This document shows, in pieces, positions 1 to 11,597 of a stretch of 64,000 bases of DNA; the first letter of the stretch is position 1; the number at the start of each line of letters is the position of its first letter. Source of the stretch: Apodospora peruviana (Eukaryota; Ascomycota; Sordariomycetes; Sordariales; Lasiosphaeriaceae); assembly GCA_033439685.1 (NCBI GenBank), contig JAUEDM010000002.1, positions 2,666,001 to 2,730,000 of the forward strand. The letters run 5' to 3'. The notes under the pieces were generated by a model. It searched no databases. It was not told the origin of the DNA and was given only the letters and a program-made list of their open reading frames with translations. The position numbers and the translations under genes were made by a program.

Positions 1-1
1 C

Positions 2-523
2 GAAAAAGCCCAGTCAGTAATCGACTCCATCACCTCGTCCTACGCCGCCGAAGGCCAAGCCCACAACAACCCGATGCTACCCCAGAACGCAGGCGGCGTC
101 GTCGCCGGCCTGCACCCGGCCTTCCCACCGCCCGGCGCCCCGCCCTTCAACTTCCCCGGCGGTATCCCACCACCCTTCCCCGGCATGCCCGGCGCGCCTC
201 CACCGCCGTTCGGTATGCCAGGAGTAGGCGCCCCTGGAGCTCCGGGTAGCAATATGCGCGGCGGACCACCCCCTGGAATGCCTCCCTTTCCGATGCCAGG
301 CATGCCTGGCGGTGTTCCCCCCAACTTTGGTGCTGCTCCTGGTGGTGGCATGCCGCCAGTGACGGGGCCCGGTGGCTTACCTTTCCCGCCGCCGCCTGGT
401 GGTTTGCCGTTCCCGCCTCCTGGCGCGCCGAATTTTCCGTTCCCCCCGCCCGGAGCGCAGGGCGGTTTCCCGCCTATGCCGCCTAATTTTGGGGCTCCTG
501 GTCAGGGTGGTGATAAGAGATGA
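2..523 (+). CDS. U1 snRNP protein C (U1-C), C-terminal part
   Basis: This is the 3' part of a U1-C gene; the N-terminal C2H2-type zinc finger lies before the window. The reading frame is open from base 2 and begins EKAQSVIDSITSSYA, which matches the helix following the U1-C zinc finger in fungal homologues. The remaining ~145 residues are a Pro/Gly/Met/Phe-rich tail with repeated PPPG and GMPG units, ending GQGGDKR before TGA. In the family, U1-C joins the U1 snRNP and stabilises its pairing with the 5' splice site, so it acts in the nucleus in the first step of intron recognition. The tail is low complexity, as usual for ascomycete U1-C. The gene converges on the minus-strand gene ending at 1388. 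The assignment rests on the short conserved segment plus the tail composition, so the identity is probable rather than certain. Confidence 0.82.
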   Translation, partial: EKAQSVIDSITSSYAAEGQAHNNPMLPQNAGGVVAGLHPAFPPPGAPPFNFPGGIPPPFPGMPGAPPPPFGMPGVGAPGAPGSNMRGGPPPGMPPFPMPGMPGGVPPNFGAAPGGGMPPVTGPGGLPFPPPPGGLPFPPPGAPNFPFPPPGAQGGFPPMPPNFGAPGQGGDKR

Positions 524-1387
524 ATTCAGGAGGATTGAGACATGAGAGAGGGGCACGACAGGCAGACGAGGAGAATACCATGTGTACATATTTTGTTTTG
601 AGATGGGGAAAAGGCGTACGGCATACGTATTGTTTGGTCATCTTACCAATGGGGCGTCAAGCGGCGTTTTTCTGTTGCCTGGCGCATTAGGGATAACCTG
701 GAACAAAAACATTAGGAGAGCGTCTAACAAGTCAGTGAACTTGACTTTCACTTGAAAAGTTTTGTCTCAACTTTATCACATCTAGGTACTACTACTATAT
801 CACACTCGGACAGCAGGTATCCAAAACTCCATATATCTTAACCCGTACCGTTGGGTACAGCCATTCATTCAACTACCGCTAAACTGCTGCTACCGCTCAA
901 CTCGACCCTGCTCATACCCCCTCCCTATATTTGATTCACCAAATCCTCGCTCGCGTTGGTTGCCCATCTCATCATCACAAACAAGCACCAATACCGAGGA
1001 CGATAAGCAAGAGAAGCAAGTGAATAATAAATACCCGGAGGGAAGATCATCATAACAATGATCAGTCAACCCCCGCTCAGGCCCCTGAAGAAAACTTAAG
1101 ACTCCAAAAATATTTTTGTTCTTTAAAATCATCGCAGTCATGACAATGGAATCAAACCCCCATCATGTAAATTTCGATATCAATGCCCCATCCATCCGTA
1201 AGTACCTACAGAACAGAATGTGAAATAAAAACAACAGAAAGATGCCAGCATGTAAAAACAATATGTGTCGATGATAATAAATAACAATCAGTCGTCGCTC
1301 AGTCGTTGATTCGTTCGCTCGTTCCTCGTGTCATACAACTCCAAATCGTATCATCGCGTCTATCAGTATGAAGCAAATGAGAGCTGA
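524..1387. other. Intergenic, convergent 3' regions
   Basis: This stretch separates two convergent genes and should hold both 3' untranslated regions. It is fairly AT-rich, especially 1190-1300. I see no conserved reading frame, RNA gene or repeat in it. Confidence 0.6.
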
Positions 1388-4300
1388 TCACCTGATGTAA
1401 CTATTCCTCCTAATCACATCACCGACGCCGTCCCTGACCTCCCTAGGCCCACTGATCATGCGCCTCAGCTCCTCGCTCCGCTTCTCGCGGCGTCTCTCGC
1501 TGACTCTCCGCACGATATTCATCCTATTACCCAGCGTGGGCAAAAATCCCGCCTGTTTGTTCTCATTGATAATAGCGTTGCCATTAGCAAGTGGCGGAGG
1601 TAACGTCCTCGTTGTTGTCGTTGTAGGCCCCATCCAAGACGGAACATTCGACAGCCTCCAGAATTTCAGAGCCGCAGCCGCAGTTGCTGCCGCCGTCCGA
1701 CCACCATTCACACCGGCGGCGGCGGCGCCGCCACTCTGGCCTGGCGCCGTATACGGCCGGCCGTCATTCAGCTCGATCCTCGGCAGCGACTCCAAGCTCC
1801 GTCGAAACTTCATTACCCGGAGATTTCCGCTTGGCGTGCGTCGAATCGTCCGGCGGTCCGGCATATGACAGCTGTCATCATCACTGTCGCGAACCGGCAG
1901 AATAGCAAATGTCCGCTTGACCCGCTGAGTCAAACTGCGAAGAGGGGCCCGGGGTCGGTTGTCCACCGGCGGATACCTGTATGTGCGTCCATCCGGCCCT
2001 TCCTCGTCATCCCAGTCGCTCTCCTCGCTATCGGAATAGTCGTCGCGGAGATGTGCTGGGCGCCAGTGCGGGTGGAGCCGGTTTACGTCGCGAGGCCCGT
2101 CGTCAGTGGTCGAGTGTCTCCTCAAGGGCGGACGTTTGGCCGCATCCATATCGCGTCCTCCAACACCCCTGGTAATGCTCCTTGTCAATGACAGTGTCCT
2201 GGTGAGAAATCCAGTAGGTCGAATGGGCGAAGGTCCATATTCCGAGGGACGATTGCGGGTCAGCGTGCGCTTCAGCAGCGACACCGGCCTCGCGGGTTTC
2301 TCCTGCGTCATCTCGTAGTAATTTCCCAGCATCTTCTCCTTCTCCACCATAGGCGTCATTCCCGAAGGCGTGGCAGGAATGAAATTGATCAACGGGGGCT
2401 CGGCGGGAGGTTCAGGAGGCGCCCTCGGGTTTCTCAAAGGAGAGTCGACGTCATCCATAGAGAAGGTCTGTGGTGGGGTGACCGGAAGTCCACCAGCATC
2501 TGCATCGCTAGTGCGGATTGTCGGAGTCTCGGACCCAGACGTCCTGTATCGATCAAGCGAAGAGCTCTCCGAAGGCTTGGTTGAGTGGTCTACCACCATT
2601 AATGATTTGTTCTGATGAGGATATATGTTGACCGCCATAGCCTCTGACACCTCCGCGTTAGAGGTTCCGGTTGTATCCATCGACGCTTGTGAAAATGGCG
2701 TGTTCTGGACGGACAGCCTCTTGCCAAAGAACGGATCTCCATACCGATCAACGCTGAGCCGATTGCGATGTCCCTCATGATCTTCGTGAGATGCATGCTG
2801 CCCTTGGGTATCATGGCCAGGTTGGAAGTAATGGGGTTCATTCGACCTGCTTGATTCGATCGAGGGCGCCCGCTGAACACGGACCTCCGGTTGGTGTATG
2901 TCTTGAGCCTCCAATAGCACTTTAGAAGGCACCTCAGGTGCCTGTTTGTAACCATGAGTCGCACCATTTTGCTGGTGGTGGTTCTGTTCCTTGCGTTTGT
3001 CAAGCGCCTGACTAGCTCGCAGCAGTGCTTCGTGAGCTTGCTGAGCGTGGAGAGCGCTCTGAGCTTTCAAGCTATCCGCTGTTAGTGAAGCAGTTCTTGA
3101 GCCGTTTCGACTTGTAGGGGCTGAGAGAGACGACGAGCGCCTCGGGACAACTGGCGGGTAATCAATGGTTCGCTGGTCTCCGGGATGAGACCCATCCGTC
3201 TCCGAAACAGTCCTGTTTCGTCGAGGCTTTTCGGCGTTTTCGGTATGGTTCTTGCTCTTGGATAGTTGCTCGAGCGTTGGGGAGCTCAAGCTCGGACTCC
3301 TCTTCGATCTCCGGCTACTGGTCGACCGAAGCGACGGTTCCCTACTGCTGGACTTGACAGATGACTGCCGATCAGGGACGATGACGACCGGTATCCCACC
3401 GTTCTTCCACACTTCCCGCCGTGCCTTGCGACTAGATATTGAATTCGATGTCGAGGTGGAAACATAACTCTCTCGTGGAACTTCTCTTAGCTTTGGATTT
3501 GACCGACGCCGACTTGGTCGAGTGTTATTGACGGCCGCTGATCCGGAAGGAGACGTCCACGTCGGGCCCGAACTAGAAGGTGAGAGATCCGCTACAGAAT
3601 CTCGTAGTGTAGTCTGTTTCCTCATGTGTCGCAACGTTTTCCGTCGTTGTGGCGCTGCTTTTTCGACTAAAATCGCTTCCACAACTGTAGAAGCCGTCGA
3701 TCTTGTTGAAACCATTGAGGAACGCTTGAAATCGGTATTGATGGATGATGCAGAATTGGAAGGTGCCGGTTGGGTTTGTACGTTGTCTGAGAAAACCCGA
3801 CGCGGAGAAGGATATACCACGGGGCTCTCTTGGAGAGACATTGAGCGCAAGGCCTTTGTTGCAAGTGTTGGCGTCACGGTCGCTTCTTCGACAACCTCGT
3901 CCCTGTGGCTGTTCATCCGGGTCGTTGGCCGTCGCTTCCTGACTGTCACATTCCTCCCTAGATTGTAGTCCCATTCCTCTTCAACCTCGCTTCCAGAGCC
4001 ACCTCCGCCTGGACCCCACTCTCCGTCAAATGTGTTAAACTCCTTTGCTGTTCTCGGCGTTAGATCCTCTCCAGGATTTGACTCAAGACCAAGACCTAAG
4101 CCCACGGGCTGCGGTTTCGTCTTTCCTTCCCCGTTCACCTGTCGGACGGTACTCTGGGAAGTCTTGGCAGACGATAATCTTGGACGCAGAGTGCCATCGT
4201 CATCAGACGAAGAGCACGGATTCTCCGGCGCAGTCTTGAAGGACTCGGTCCTCGAGTCGATGGTTATTTTGGACGGTATACGGTCGTTGACAACCGGCCT

Positions 4301-4804
4301 AGATCTCGCGTACCGTGACGCCGGCCCGGGTGGCGTCCGATCGGGGGTCAAATTCGGGGTTGGCGGCGTTTGTTGGTTGGTCGGCGTGGTCGGCGGCCGT
4401 TGTTGTATGCTTTCGGTGCTGGTCAAGGGGGTACCACTTTGTGTCGGACTTGAATGACTGACGGACTGGGTTGACGAGGACTTTCGAGAATGAGCAGGCG
4501 GCGTCGGAGGCGGTTCTGGGCCTCCGCCGAGTTTCTTAGCCCGTTGGCGGAGAGAAGGACTGGAGTCCTGCGAACCAGCACTCTGCGACAACCGAGTATC
4601 GATCTCAAGATCATACTTTCGCGGCACCGACCGTGGCACATCACGCAAGCCTAAAGTCTCTCTTCTCGGGTGCGGTAGAACCTTGTGCTTCTTGAACATG
4701 CGCTGCTGGCCGCCCGCGCGGTCCGCATCCAAGCCGAAGGCATAGTTGACCTGGGATGCGTCCATGCTGGGCAGCGCGGGCTTCGAACCAGCGCTTGCCG
4801 TCAT
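1388..4804 (-). CDS. Large disordered Ser/Arg/Pro-rich protein, unknown function
   Basis: This is an uninterrupted 1138-codon frame that starts MTASAGSKPALPSMD and ends RRNSYIR. I recognise no catalytic domain, membrane segment or signal peptide. The protein is strongly biased to Ser, Thr, Pro and Arg, with many RRxS and SP/TP motifs suited to kinases, so it is probably largely disordered and phosphorylated. More ordered-looking islands are a stretch around residues 830-900 (NYYEMTQEKPARPVSLLKRTL, then GFLTRTLSLTRSITRG) and a basic C-terminus containing LKFWRLSNVPSW and VRRVSERRREKRSEELRR. The length of the frame on a high-GC strand, the intron-free structure and the ATG choice support a real gene. 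It resembles conserved but unnamed Pezizomycotina proteins; no function can be inferred from sequence. Confidence 0.8.
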   Translation of the reverse strand: MTASAGSKPALPSMDASQVNYAFGLDADRAGGQQRMFKKHKVLPHPRRETLGLRDVPRSVPRKYDLEIDTRLSQSAGSQDSSPSLRQRAKKLGGGPEPPPTPPAHSRKSSSTQSVSHSSPTQSGTPLTSTESIQQRPPTTPTNQQTPPTPNLTPDRTPPGPASRYARSRPVVNDRIPSKITIDSRTESFKTAPENPCSSSDDDGTLRPRLSSAKTSQSTVRQVNGEGKTKPQPVGLGLGLESNPGEDLTPRTAKEFNTFDGEWGPGGGGSGSEVEEEWDYNLGRNVTVRKRRPTTRMNSHRDEVVEEATVTPTLATKALRSMSLQESPVVYPSPRRVFSDNVQTQPAPSNSASSINTDFKRSSMVSTRSTASTVVEAILVEKAAPQRRKTLRHMRKQTTLRDSVADLSPSSSGPTWTSPSGSAAVNNTRPSRRRSNPKLREVPRESYVSTSTSNSISSRKARREVWKNGGIPVVIVPDRQSSVKSSSREPSLRSTSSRRSKRSPSLSSPTLEQLSKSKNHTENAEKPRRNRTVSETDGSHPGDQRTIDYPPVVPRRSSSLSAPTSRNGSRTASLTADSLKAQSALHAQQAHEALLRASQALDKRKEQNHHQQNGATHGYKQAPEVPSKVLLEAQDIHQPEVRVQRAPSIESSRSNEPHYFQPGHDTQGQHASHEDHEGHRNRLSVDRYGDPFFGKRLSVQNTPFSQASMDTTGTSNAEVSEAMAVNIYPHQNKSLMVVDHSTKPSESSSLDRYRTSGSETPTIRTSDADAGGLPVTPPQTFSMDDVDSPLRNPRAPPEPPAEPPLINFIPATPSGMTPMVEKEKMLGNYYEMTQEKPARPVSLLKRTLTRNRPSEYGPSPIRPTGFLTRTLSLTRSITRGVGGRDMDAAKRPPLRRHSTTDDGPRDVNRLHPHWRPAHLRDDYSDSEESDWDDEEGPDGRTYRYPPVDNRPRAPLRSLTQRVKRTFAILPVRDSDDDSCHMPDRRTIRRTPSGNLRVMKFRRSLESLPRIELNDGRPYTAPGQSGGAAAAGVNGGRTAAATAAAALKFWRLSNVPSWMGPTTTTTRTLPPPLANGNAIINENKQAGFLPTLGNRMNIVRRVSERRREKRSEELRRMISGPREVRDGVGDVIRRNSYIR

Positions 4805-7782
4805 CGGGTCTGGCCAGACCAGGAAGGCATGAACCGATGATCCGAAACGCAGGGCGGTCTCTTTTCTATTTTTTAGGCTGAACGAAGCAAGAGTCTTTGC
4901 ATGTTGCTGTCAGCGAGAGGGAAGCAGTTCCAAGTTCCGTTGGGTCGCTGTGTGGCTTGGATATCGATTTTGTTTCTTATTTTTCGCCTTGCGCAAGGGG
5001 GTGCAAGCTGAGATTCAATGCTGGCCAAGGTAGGACATGGAATTGCGGCCGGATCGCGGTGTCGAGAGCTGCCAGCGGCCTATCTGAGACATGGACAAGT
5101 GGCGATGGGCAAGATTGTCCGTCGCTGAATGGTTCGCTGCAGGCAAATGTCCAGGCTGGGCGCAGGTCGTAGCCGACAGAATGGCCGTTGTCGTGTCTGG
5201 TCGCTCCACGAAGGCCAGTAACTGTCTATCTATGTCGCACTCCACGAGACAGCGAGGTTGAGGTTCGGGCGCATTGTTTGGAAGTGATCGCAAAGAGGAA
5301 GCGCAACGATATGTCGGCGGGGGTTCTGCTCTCGCTCCCACCTGGCGACACCTGAAATGACGGAGACTGATTTTTTCTCTTTCTGTTGTCGGTGGTTGTC
5401 GGTCGGGATGGATGATGGATGCTGATCGCAACCACGGGGACTGCTCCGTATGGACGAACGACAGGTACCAGGAAGGCAGTGGAGGGAGTCCGTCATCAGT
5501 AGCGCTCTAGTTCTTAGGATGAAGCTACAGTGGGTATTCCGCATTTGGGCGCGAGATTACGGGGATTGGCCCGGAGTGTGTGTGGACAAGCGGACGGGGA
5601 AAATGGGCGGGCTGGGGGCCGGCGGGTCGCTCTCCACAAGGCCACTGATGGGACCTCCCAGCGGGGAAGGAGAGTTCGTCAGTTCGCAAAGAAAACTAAA
5701 AACCCTTGAACCTTGAGGTGGCCACAGTTGCTTCTTGTCCTGCGCTAGTTGCCAACCTTCAACTGCTGTGCTGCTGGAACTTCCAGGTTGTCTCCTCCTT
5801 TCGTTAACATGAGAAAGAACTCATCATCATCCACAGATTTCCTCCTCACAGCCGCCGCTTAATTACACTTACATTCTTCTGTCTCTGGTCTCTCCAAGAA
5901 TAGGACTCGGCAGGACGTTATGCATCATCCCTTACCTTATTCGTCGTCTGGCTCTGCCTCCCCGCCTGTCCTGTCGCTGCATGTTGCTATCGCTACGGGC
6001 CTGCAGTCAGTCAGTCTGCTTTGGATGTTCACGGCACTGCATCCATCGACCATCGGGGACGGCGCAAGTCATATTGGACCGCCGGGCCCCCAATCCATAT
6101 CCATCCCATGCGTCCGTCATTCAGAGCATTGGCTGGAACACTGCTGCAGCAGACCCAGGTCATCAGCCAAATCAGCTCACGAGGCTGCTCTCTTGTTCTC
6201 GACACTTGCATGAGTCTGCAGCACTCGTCGGCGAATCAGCGCCCTGCCTGCTGCGTGACCCTTTTTGGCACCGGCAGGGAAGCAGAAAAGAAGTTGTTCT
6301 CTCCTCTCGGCCAAGTTGCCGCCAAGAAGACAGGTTACTTTTACCTCTCCTGTGTCCCATATCGTGTTTCCGCGCTCTCGGAAGGGCCACGGCACTTATT
6401 ACCTACCTAGGTACCTGAGCTACAGTGCATGGCGGCCTAGGTTCCTCCATGTTTCCTTCTGTCTCAATTGGTTCTTCAGCCTCGGTTCACTTGTTCTACA
6501 ATGTTAACCCAGAATCCAGCTACCTCACTTGCAAGTTGCGAAAGAGGACATTGCGGTCGTTTAAACGGCTTTGCAACTCACTAGTCTTATAACCACGTGT
6601 ACTAGGCCCCGGGCGACCCGTCATGATGGCATGCCGCTCGCCGGCTCAATTCTCTGGCCTGGAATCGGAAGACTGGGGTTCCTCACACTACCGGGCATCC
6701 AACCGCCTCCCCTTGGATGTCCCGAGGAATAGGTAGCGAGTTTGTTTGCGAATCTCTTTGACTTGTATCAATGGGCGACCCGATTGAGGCGCCTTTTTAT
6801 GAAATTTACTTCTCTTTGCAGGATGATAACAATAGTCTACGAACCATCGATCCCCAATCAGGAGTGTCCCCGATATGCAGCCATATCGAGATCCCGAATC
6901 TGTGACACAGGGATTGATACGTCTTAGAAGACACAGTGACAAATGCCACCAGTGCAGCATCGGAACTCCCGGAATCAACACCGGGCATCGTCCCTTGAAG
7001 GCCAACGGCGGGGGTGACAGCTTACCACAGGCTACCCCGAATGCCTGGCTGCCGGACGGGCGTTATCGGCAGCAAAACATGGAAGATGTTCACTACCAAG
7101 AGCTTATCTTCAACCCCACCGCCGCCATCATCGACTTACAATGTGCCCCGCCCCCGGCCGTTTGGCGTCATCCAACGAAGCGGCGATCGAGCGTACCCAG
7201 GCAGTACACTCTCAAGAATCTGTTAGTGGTGCCAATTAGCTCAGAGCAGGGCGTGGGAGTCCTCACATTGCCCTTGCAAAGTGCCGTGTGTGCTCGAGAG
7301 CTTGCAGGACTGGCCACTGGTGGGAATTTCTGCTTCATCTCATTCTCTTTCTGCACGTTAACACATTGTTCCATCAGGCATGTAGCAGCTGTTACATAAC
7401 GAGAATCGGCGTCATGACATGGAGACCCAGGCGTACTCGAATTAAGATTCAACCTGGCCACCAAGGAGGTGAGCATTTGGGGGTTCTCTTGAGGCTCGTT
7501 CGATGATAAGAACCCTCTACCGTTAATAAGATCATGCTTCCATTGCGAAGCTACTGCAGGTGGAGAAAGACAACACAGGATCTCCAAGCAACACGGCTTC
7601 TAGCCATGCCGACTGCAAGCACAATGGTATGCCGTTGGCCAATCCGAATCCGATTGGAACGCCCCGGAAACCTGCAGAGAGTAGCTGTCATGTCATAAAA
7701 GCTCACCTCCTCCCCATGCCAGCACCCCCAAGCTTTCTCACCTTTCCATCCTGTTGTCTGGAGACTGTGACGATATTCGAAC
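4805..7782. other. Long divergent intergenic region
   Basis: This 3 kb separates the divergent starts at 4804 (-) and 7783 (+) and must contain both promoters. Short frames on both strands have no recognisable domain, codon bias or splice logic. A CCTAGGTACC-type palindrome occurs near 6401-6417, with a partial copy near 6435. Confidence 0.6.
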
Positions 7783-9484
7783 ATGGTAGCCCGTAATCTT
7801 CTTGCTCTTTGCCTCGCGGCTATAGTCGCAGCGCACGGTGATCATGAGGACCAGAAACCAGTAGCTGCTGGGCCTCTCGAGTCTCTCTGGTACAACACTT
7901 TGCCTGGGGACGGAGGCACTCAGGTCAGCTCCTCTCATGTGTTTGTCCGCTCGGCTGGATGTGAGGTTGACCAATTCTCAAGGCTGATTCAGTATTCTCG
8001 GGAATATCAACATTCGGCCGGCTGCCGTATAAATCATGCCTTTCAAGCAAAGACATCACCTACGACATAGCTTTCATTGGTGGGCCACCAGATCGTCGCT
8101 TAGTTGACCTGGTGAACTAACGCAATTTTGAGGTGCTCCTTTTGATACCGGTACATCATATCGACCTGGTGCCCGCTTCGGTCCGTCTGGCATTCGTCAG
8201 GGGTCCCGTCGCCTCAATCTCTAGTACGCGGTGGCCTCCCCTCCGACTCTACAGTCAGCTAGTTTCCTCGGGTTCGGTGCTAACACCTCTCTGCAGTGGA
8301 GGCTACAACGTACCGTTGGACACAAATCCTTTCAACAGCTGGGCTACTGTCCTCGACTGCGGCGATATCCCTGTGACCTCGTACGTGAACCCATCATCAT
8401 TACATACCGCTCACATACTGATTTATGCTTTATCCGAGGCAGATATGACAACACCTTTGCTCTTCACCAGATCGAGGAAGGTCACTACAGCATCCTGTCG
8501 AGAAAGCCCAAGACAGACGCCAACAAGAAAGGCCCGTCGCTGCAGGGCAAGACGCTGCCCAGAGTGATCACGCTCGGCGGCGACCACACCATCACCCTCC
8601 CGCTGCTGAGGTCTATCAATCGTGCCTATGGCCCAGTCACAGTCATCCACTTTGATAGTCACCTCGACACATGTAAGCATAATATTATACCAGATTATGA
8701 GAATGGGATACGTGAGACTCATATAATTATCTCCAGGGCGCCCAAAGGTCTTTGGCGGCTCGCCATCCGAGGTCGCGAGCGTCAACCACGGAACATATTT
8801 CTACCATGCTTCGCAAGAAGGCCTGCTCAAGAATGACACCAACATCCACGCGGGCATCCGCACCACGCTCAGCGGGCCCAGCGACTATGAGAACGACGGG
8901 TACTGTGGGTTCGAGATTGTCGAGGCACGCGAGATTGACAAGATCGGCACCGACGGGATCATTAAGAAGATTAGGGACCGCGTCGGCACCAGGAACCCGG
9001 TTTATTTATCGCTGGATATCGATACGCTTGATCCTGCCTGTAAGCTTTCTTTGCCCATTTACTTTTGTGAGGGGAGATGAGAGTGCTAATTTGGCTTTTT
9101 AGTCGCCCCGGCAACTGGTACCCCTGAGACGGGCGGATGGTCGACCAGGGAGCTGCGGACCATTTTGAGGGGGTTGGATGGGATTAATTTGATTGCTGCG
9201 GATATTGTTGAGGTTGCAGTGAGTTTAGGACATCGTCAGCTCCGTCAATGGATCGAGGTTGAAATTTTGCTGATTTTGTCCATGTAGCCCGCCTACGACA
9301 CCAACGCCGAGCTCACAACCATGGCTGCTGCCGATGCGCTTTACGAGATCATGAGTATCATGGTCAAGAAGGGGTAAGTCACCTCCCCTCGCCAACTGAC
9401 TGAATTGGGCTTTCGACTGCTGACACTCCATCCCTTAACAGACCGCTCAGCATTACGGATGTCGAGCTCGAGACTGAACTCTAA
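7783..9484 (+). CDS. Secreted agmatinase/arginase-family ureohydrolase
   Basis: Nine exons are supported: 7783-7923, 7983-8079, 8133-8223, 8297-8380, 8443-8672, 8737-9039, 9103-9218, 9288-9373 and 9442-9484, giving 396 aa. The family hydrolyses a guanidino group, releasing urea. Manganese ligands are all present: His186 in GGDHT, Asp209-His211-Asp213 in FDSHLDT, and Asp308/Asp310 in SLDIDTLDPAFAP. The sequence GAPFDTGTSYRPGARFGP is typical of the agmatinase branch. The N-terminus MVARNLLALCLAAIVAAHG looks like a cleavable signal peptide, so the enzyme probably enters the secretory pathway, unlike cytosolic arginase. The second Mn motif reads DSHLD rather than the common DAHxD, a substitution that keeps the metal ligands. 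The substrate could be agmatine or another guanidino compound; sequence alone does not decide. All introns are gt-ag and every junction keeps the family alignment. Confidence 0.9.
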
Positions 9485-11597
9485 AGAGCCGAACCTACCT
9501 CCGGGATGACTAGATGGTGTAGGGGGCAGGTCGGAATGTGGTCTGCGCTGCCGTATCGTCTATTCAGCCATATGTCGATGAAGGCAGTTTCATGGCTGGC
9601 CTGAGGCAGAGAAGCAAAACTACGGAAACCGCAACTTAATCTATGGGCGTTGTTGGTGTTGTGGTCACAAGAAGGAGCGAGGTAAAGTACGAAGTGGGAT
9701 TTAATACGGGATGTGTGAGCATTTAGGTCGGGCACTTGGTCACAAGATATATACCTACCTACCCAGGTACCTACCGCAGGTACCTCAGACAAAGCTGGAA
9801 TCCGTATTTGCTTCCCATATTTGTTCGGAAAGAGGTATCGGCAAGACAAGACATGGCGGGAGACCTTCCAGGCGAAACAAGACACGTGCGTGTGGGTGTG
9901 TGGCTTCCCGACAACGGTTTCCGTCTCGTCGGAATCAAAAAGGGCCTATCTTACCGTGCCTTACTGTGCCACTTGGTTGGACAATTCCTTCATCAGGCAA
10001 GCACGCAAGCACGCACCACGGACTGGGACGGGAGCAGCAAGGTAAGGTGGTTTTCTGCAGTGTAAACCTGACTTTTACCTGCCTATGTAGGCGTATGTTC
10101 TTTGGTAAAAACCAGGAAGCTGGTTCTGTTTGGTTGGTGATGATTTACCTCAAACAATGCAATCAGCGGATATCTATGAGGAGGAGTGAAAGATTTATTA
10201 GGGAGGGGGGGGGATCTGTTACAGGGTTTCCCCACCAATTCCATGTCGCCTCCCGTTAACAGCAGGAGGCCGCAATAGCGCCGTGAAACACACAACGAAA
10301 GGATGCCCGGAGATGGATCGCTCCATAAAAGACCACATAATTATGGGAACAGGCTAGACAAATTCCTTTCCTTGATAACTGATAGGATTTTCAGTGCAAA
10401 TCTGGTCACACCAGTGTAGATACCTCGGTAGGTAATACGGTGATGGTTAGGGATAGGAAGGACTTTTGAGGTTTGGGTGTCAGGTTCAGACATGGCATGG
10501 CTTTCTTCTTCATCATCACCACATTTCCTTCATAATACGAAATACACACGAAAACTAAGCTTTTGGTTATTTTTGGTGAGGCCGGAAACAGGCTGACTAG
10601 GTGATCAAATACGGGTGTGTGGAAGCGGAAAAGGAGGCTGGTTTCGTTTTTCGGCGCCACCCCCGAATCTGCCGATCCAGTGACGTTGCATCCCGCGTTC
10701 CTATTCTTCTTTCAACCACCTTTCCTCTCTTATACAACCAGCCAGCCAGTCATACAGAAAGGCCATTGTGGCTTAACAATTTGAGGAGGCCGAAAAGGAG
10801 GGACCTGATCTTGGTCCAGATGAACGCGAACGGCGAAGGTCAAGGCCCCTGTCTCGGCCGGGAAACCTGTCGTACCTCTCCTTCTTTCTATCCATTGGCT
10901 ACGGAGTAAGGTAGGTGCTTACTTGCTCAAAGTCATCCCATATACAGAGTAATGCCGTGAGCGGCGGGCGGCAGGCTCCCACCCAGTCTCCAGGTCCCTG
11001 GTTGCCTCCTCGCCCCTTATTAAGGTACATTATTACCTTATGTACCCTGGCAGCCTGGCCTGGCTGTGGTTGGCACTGTTCAACACGAGAACACACCACT
11101 CAGCGCCCTCCGTCACGCCGTATCCCCAACCCCCCTGTCCTAACACAAACCATCAATGCTTTGTTTCTCAGAGATCGAGCACCGCAACGCTTGTGGCGGG
11201 CGACGGCGGACTGACTGGCAAGCTGGGAGTGAGTGATGAATTGGGGTTGTTCCAACTTTTTTTCCGTCTTCGTCACTGTAGTAGAAGCTGCGTACCCTGC
11301 GTGGTGGTACAATAACACACCACCTACCTACCTCGCTCGTTCTTCTAAAACAAAGCTAACAAAGGGCTTGTCATTCGTACTTATACTAGGAATTTCCGTA
11401 CCCGGTTACCCTTCAGTCTTCTCCCTCTTCTCTTGTTTGGTTCTCATCACCTGTTGTCATTGCTCTGCTGAGTCAAGTCGTTCGCTTGTTGACTGTGTAT
11501 CTGGTACTCGTACTCACTCAACAAACAACAAAGCCTTGATATACCGAGAAAGTCATCTGTCGGTTTCGACAAACCAAACCATATAATAAAAAACAAC
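9485..11597. other. Intergenic region with TAGGTACC-type repeats
   Basis: I see no supported gene. The stretch holds the 3' end of the ureohydrolase gene and the promoter and leader of the surface-protein gene at 11598. Clusters of ACCTACC / AGGTACCT sequence occur at 9751-9786, 10420-10436 and 11322-11334. A 10 bp G-run lies at about 10205. Confidence 0.6.

Noticed and set aside
4780..4796. B-box-like GGTTCGAAGCC on the minus strand
   Set aside because: It lies in the coding start of the 1138-aa gene with no A box or cloverleaf; not a tRNA.
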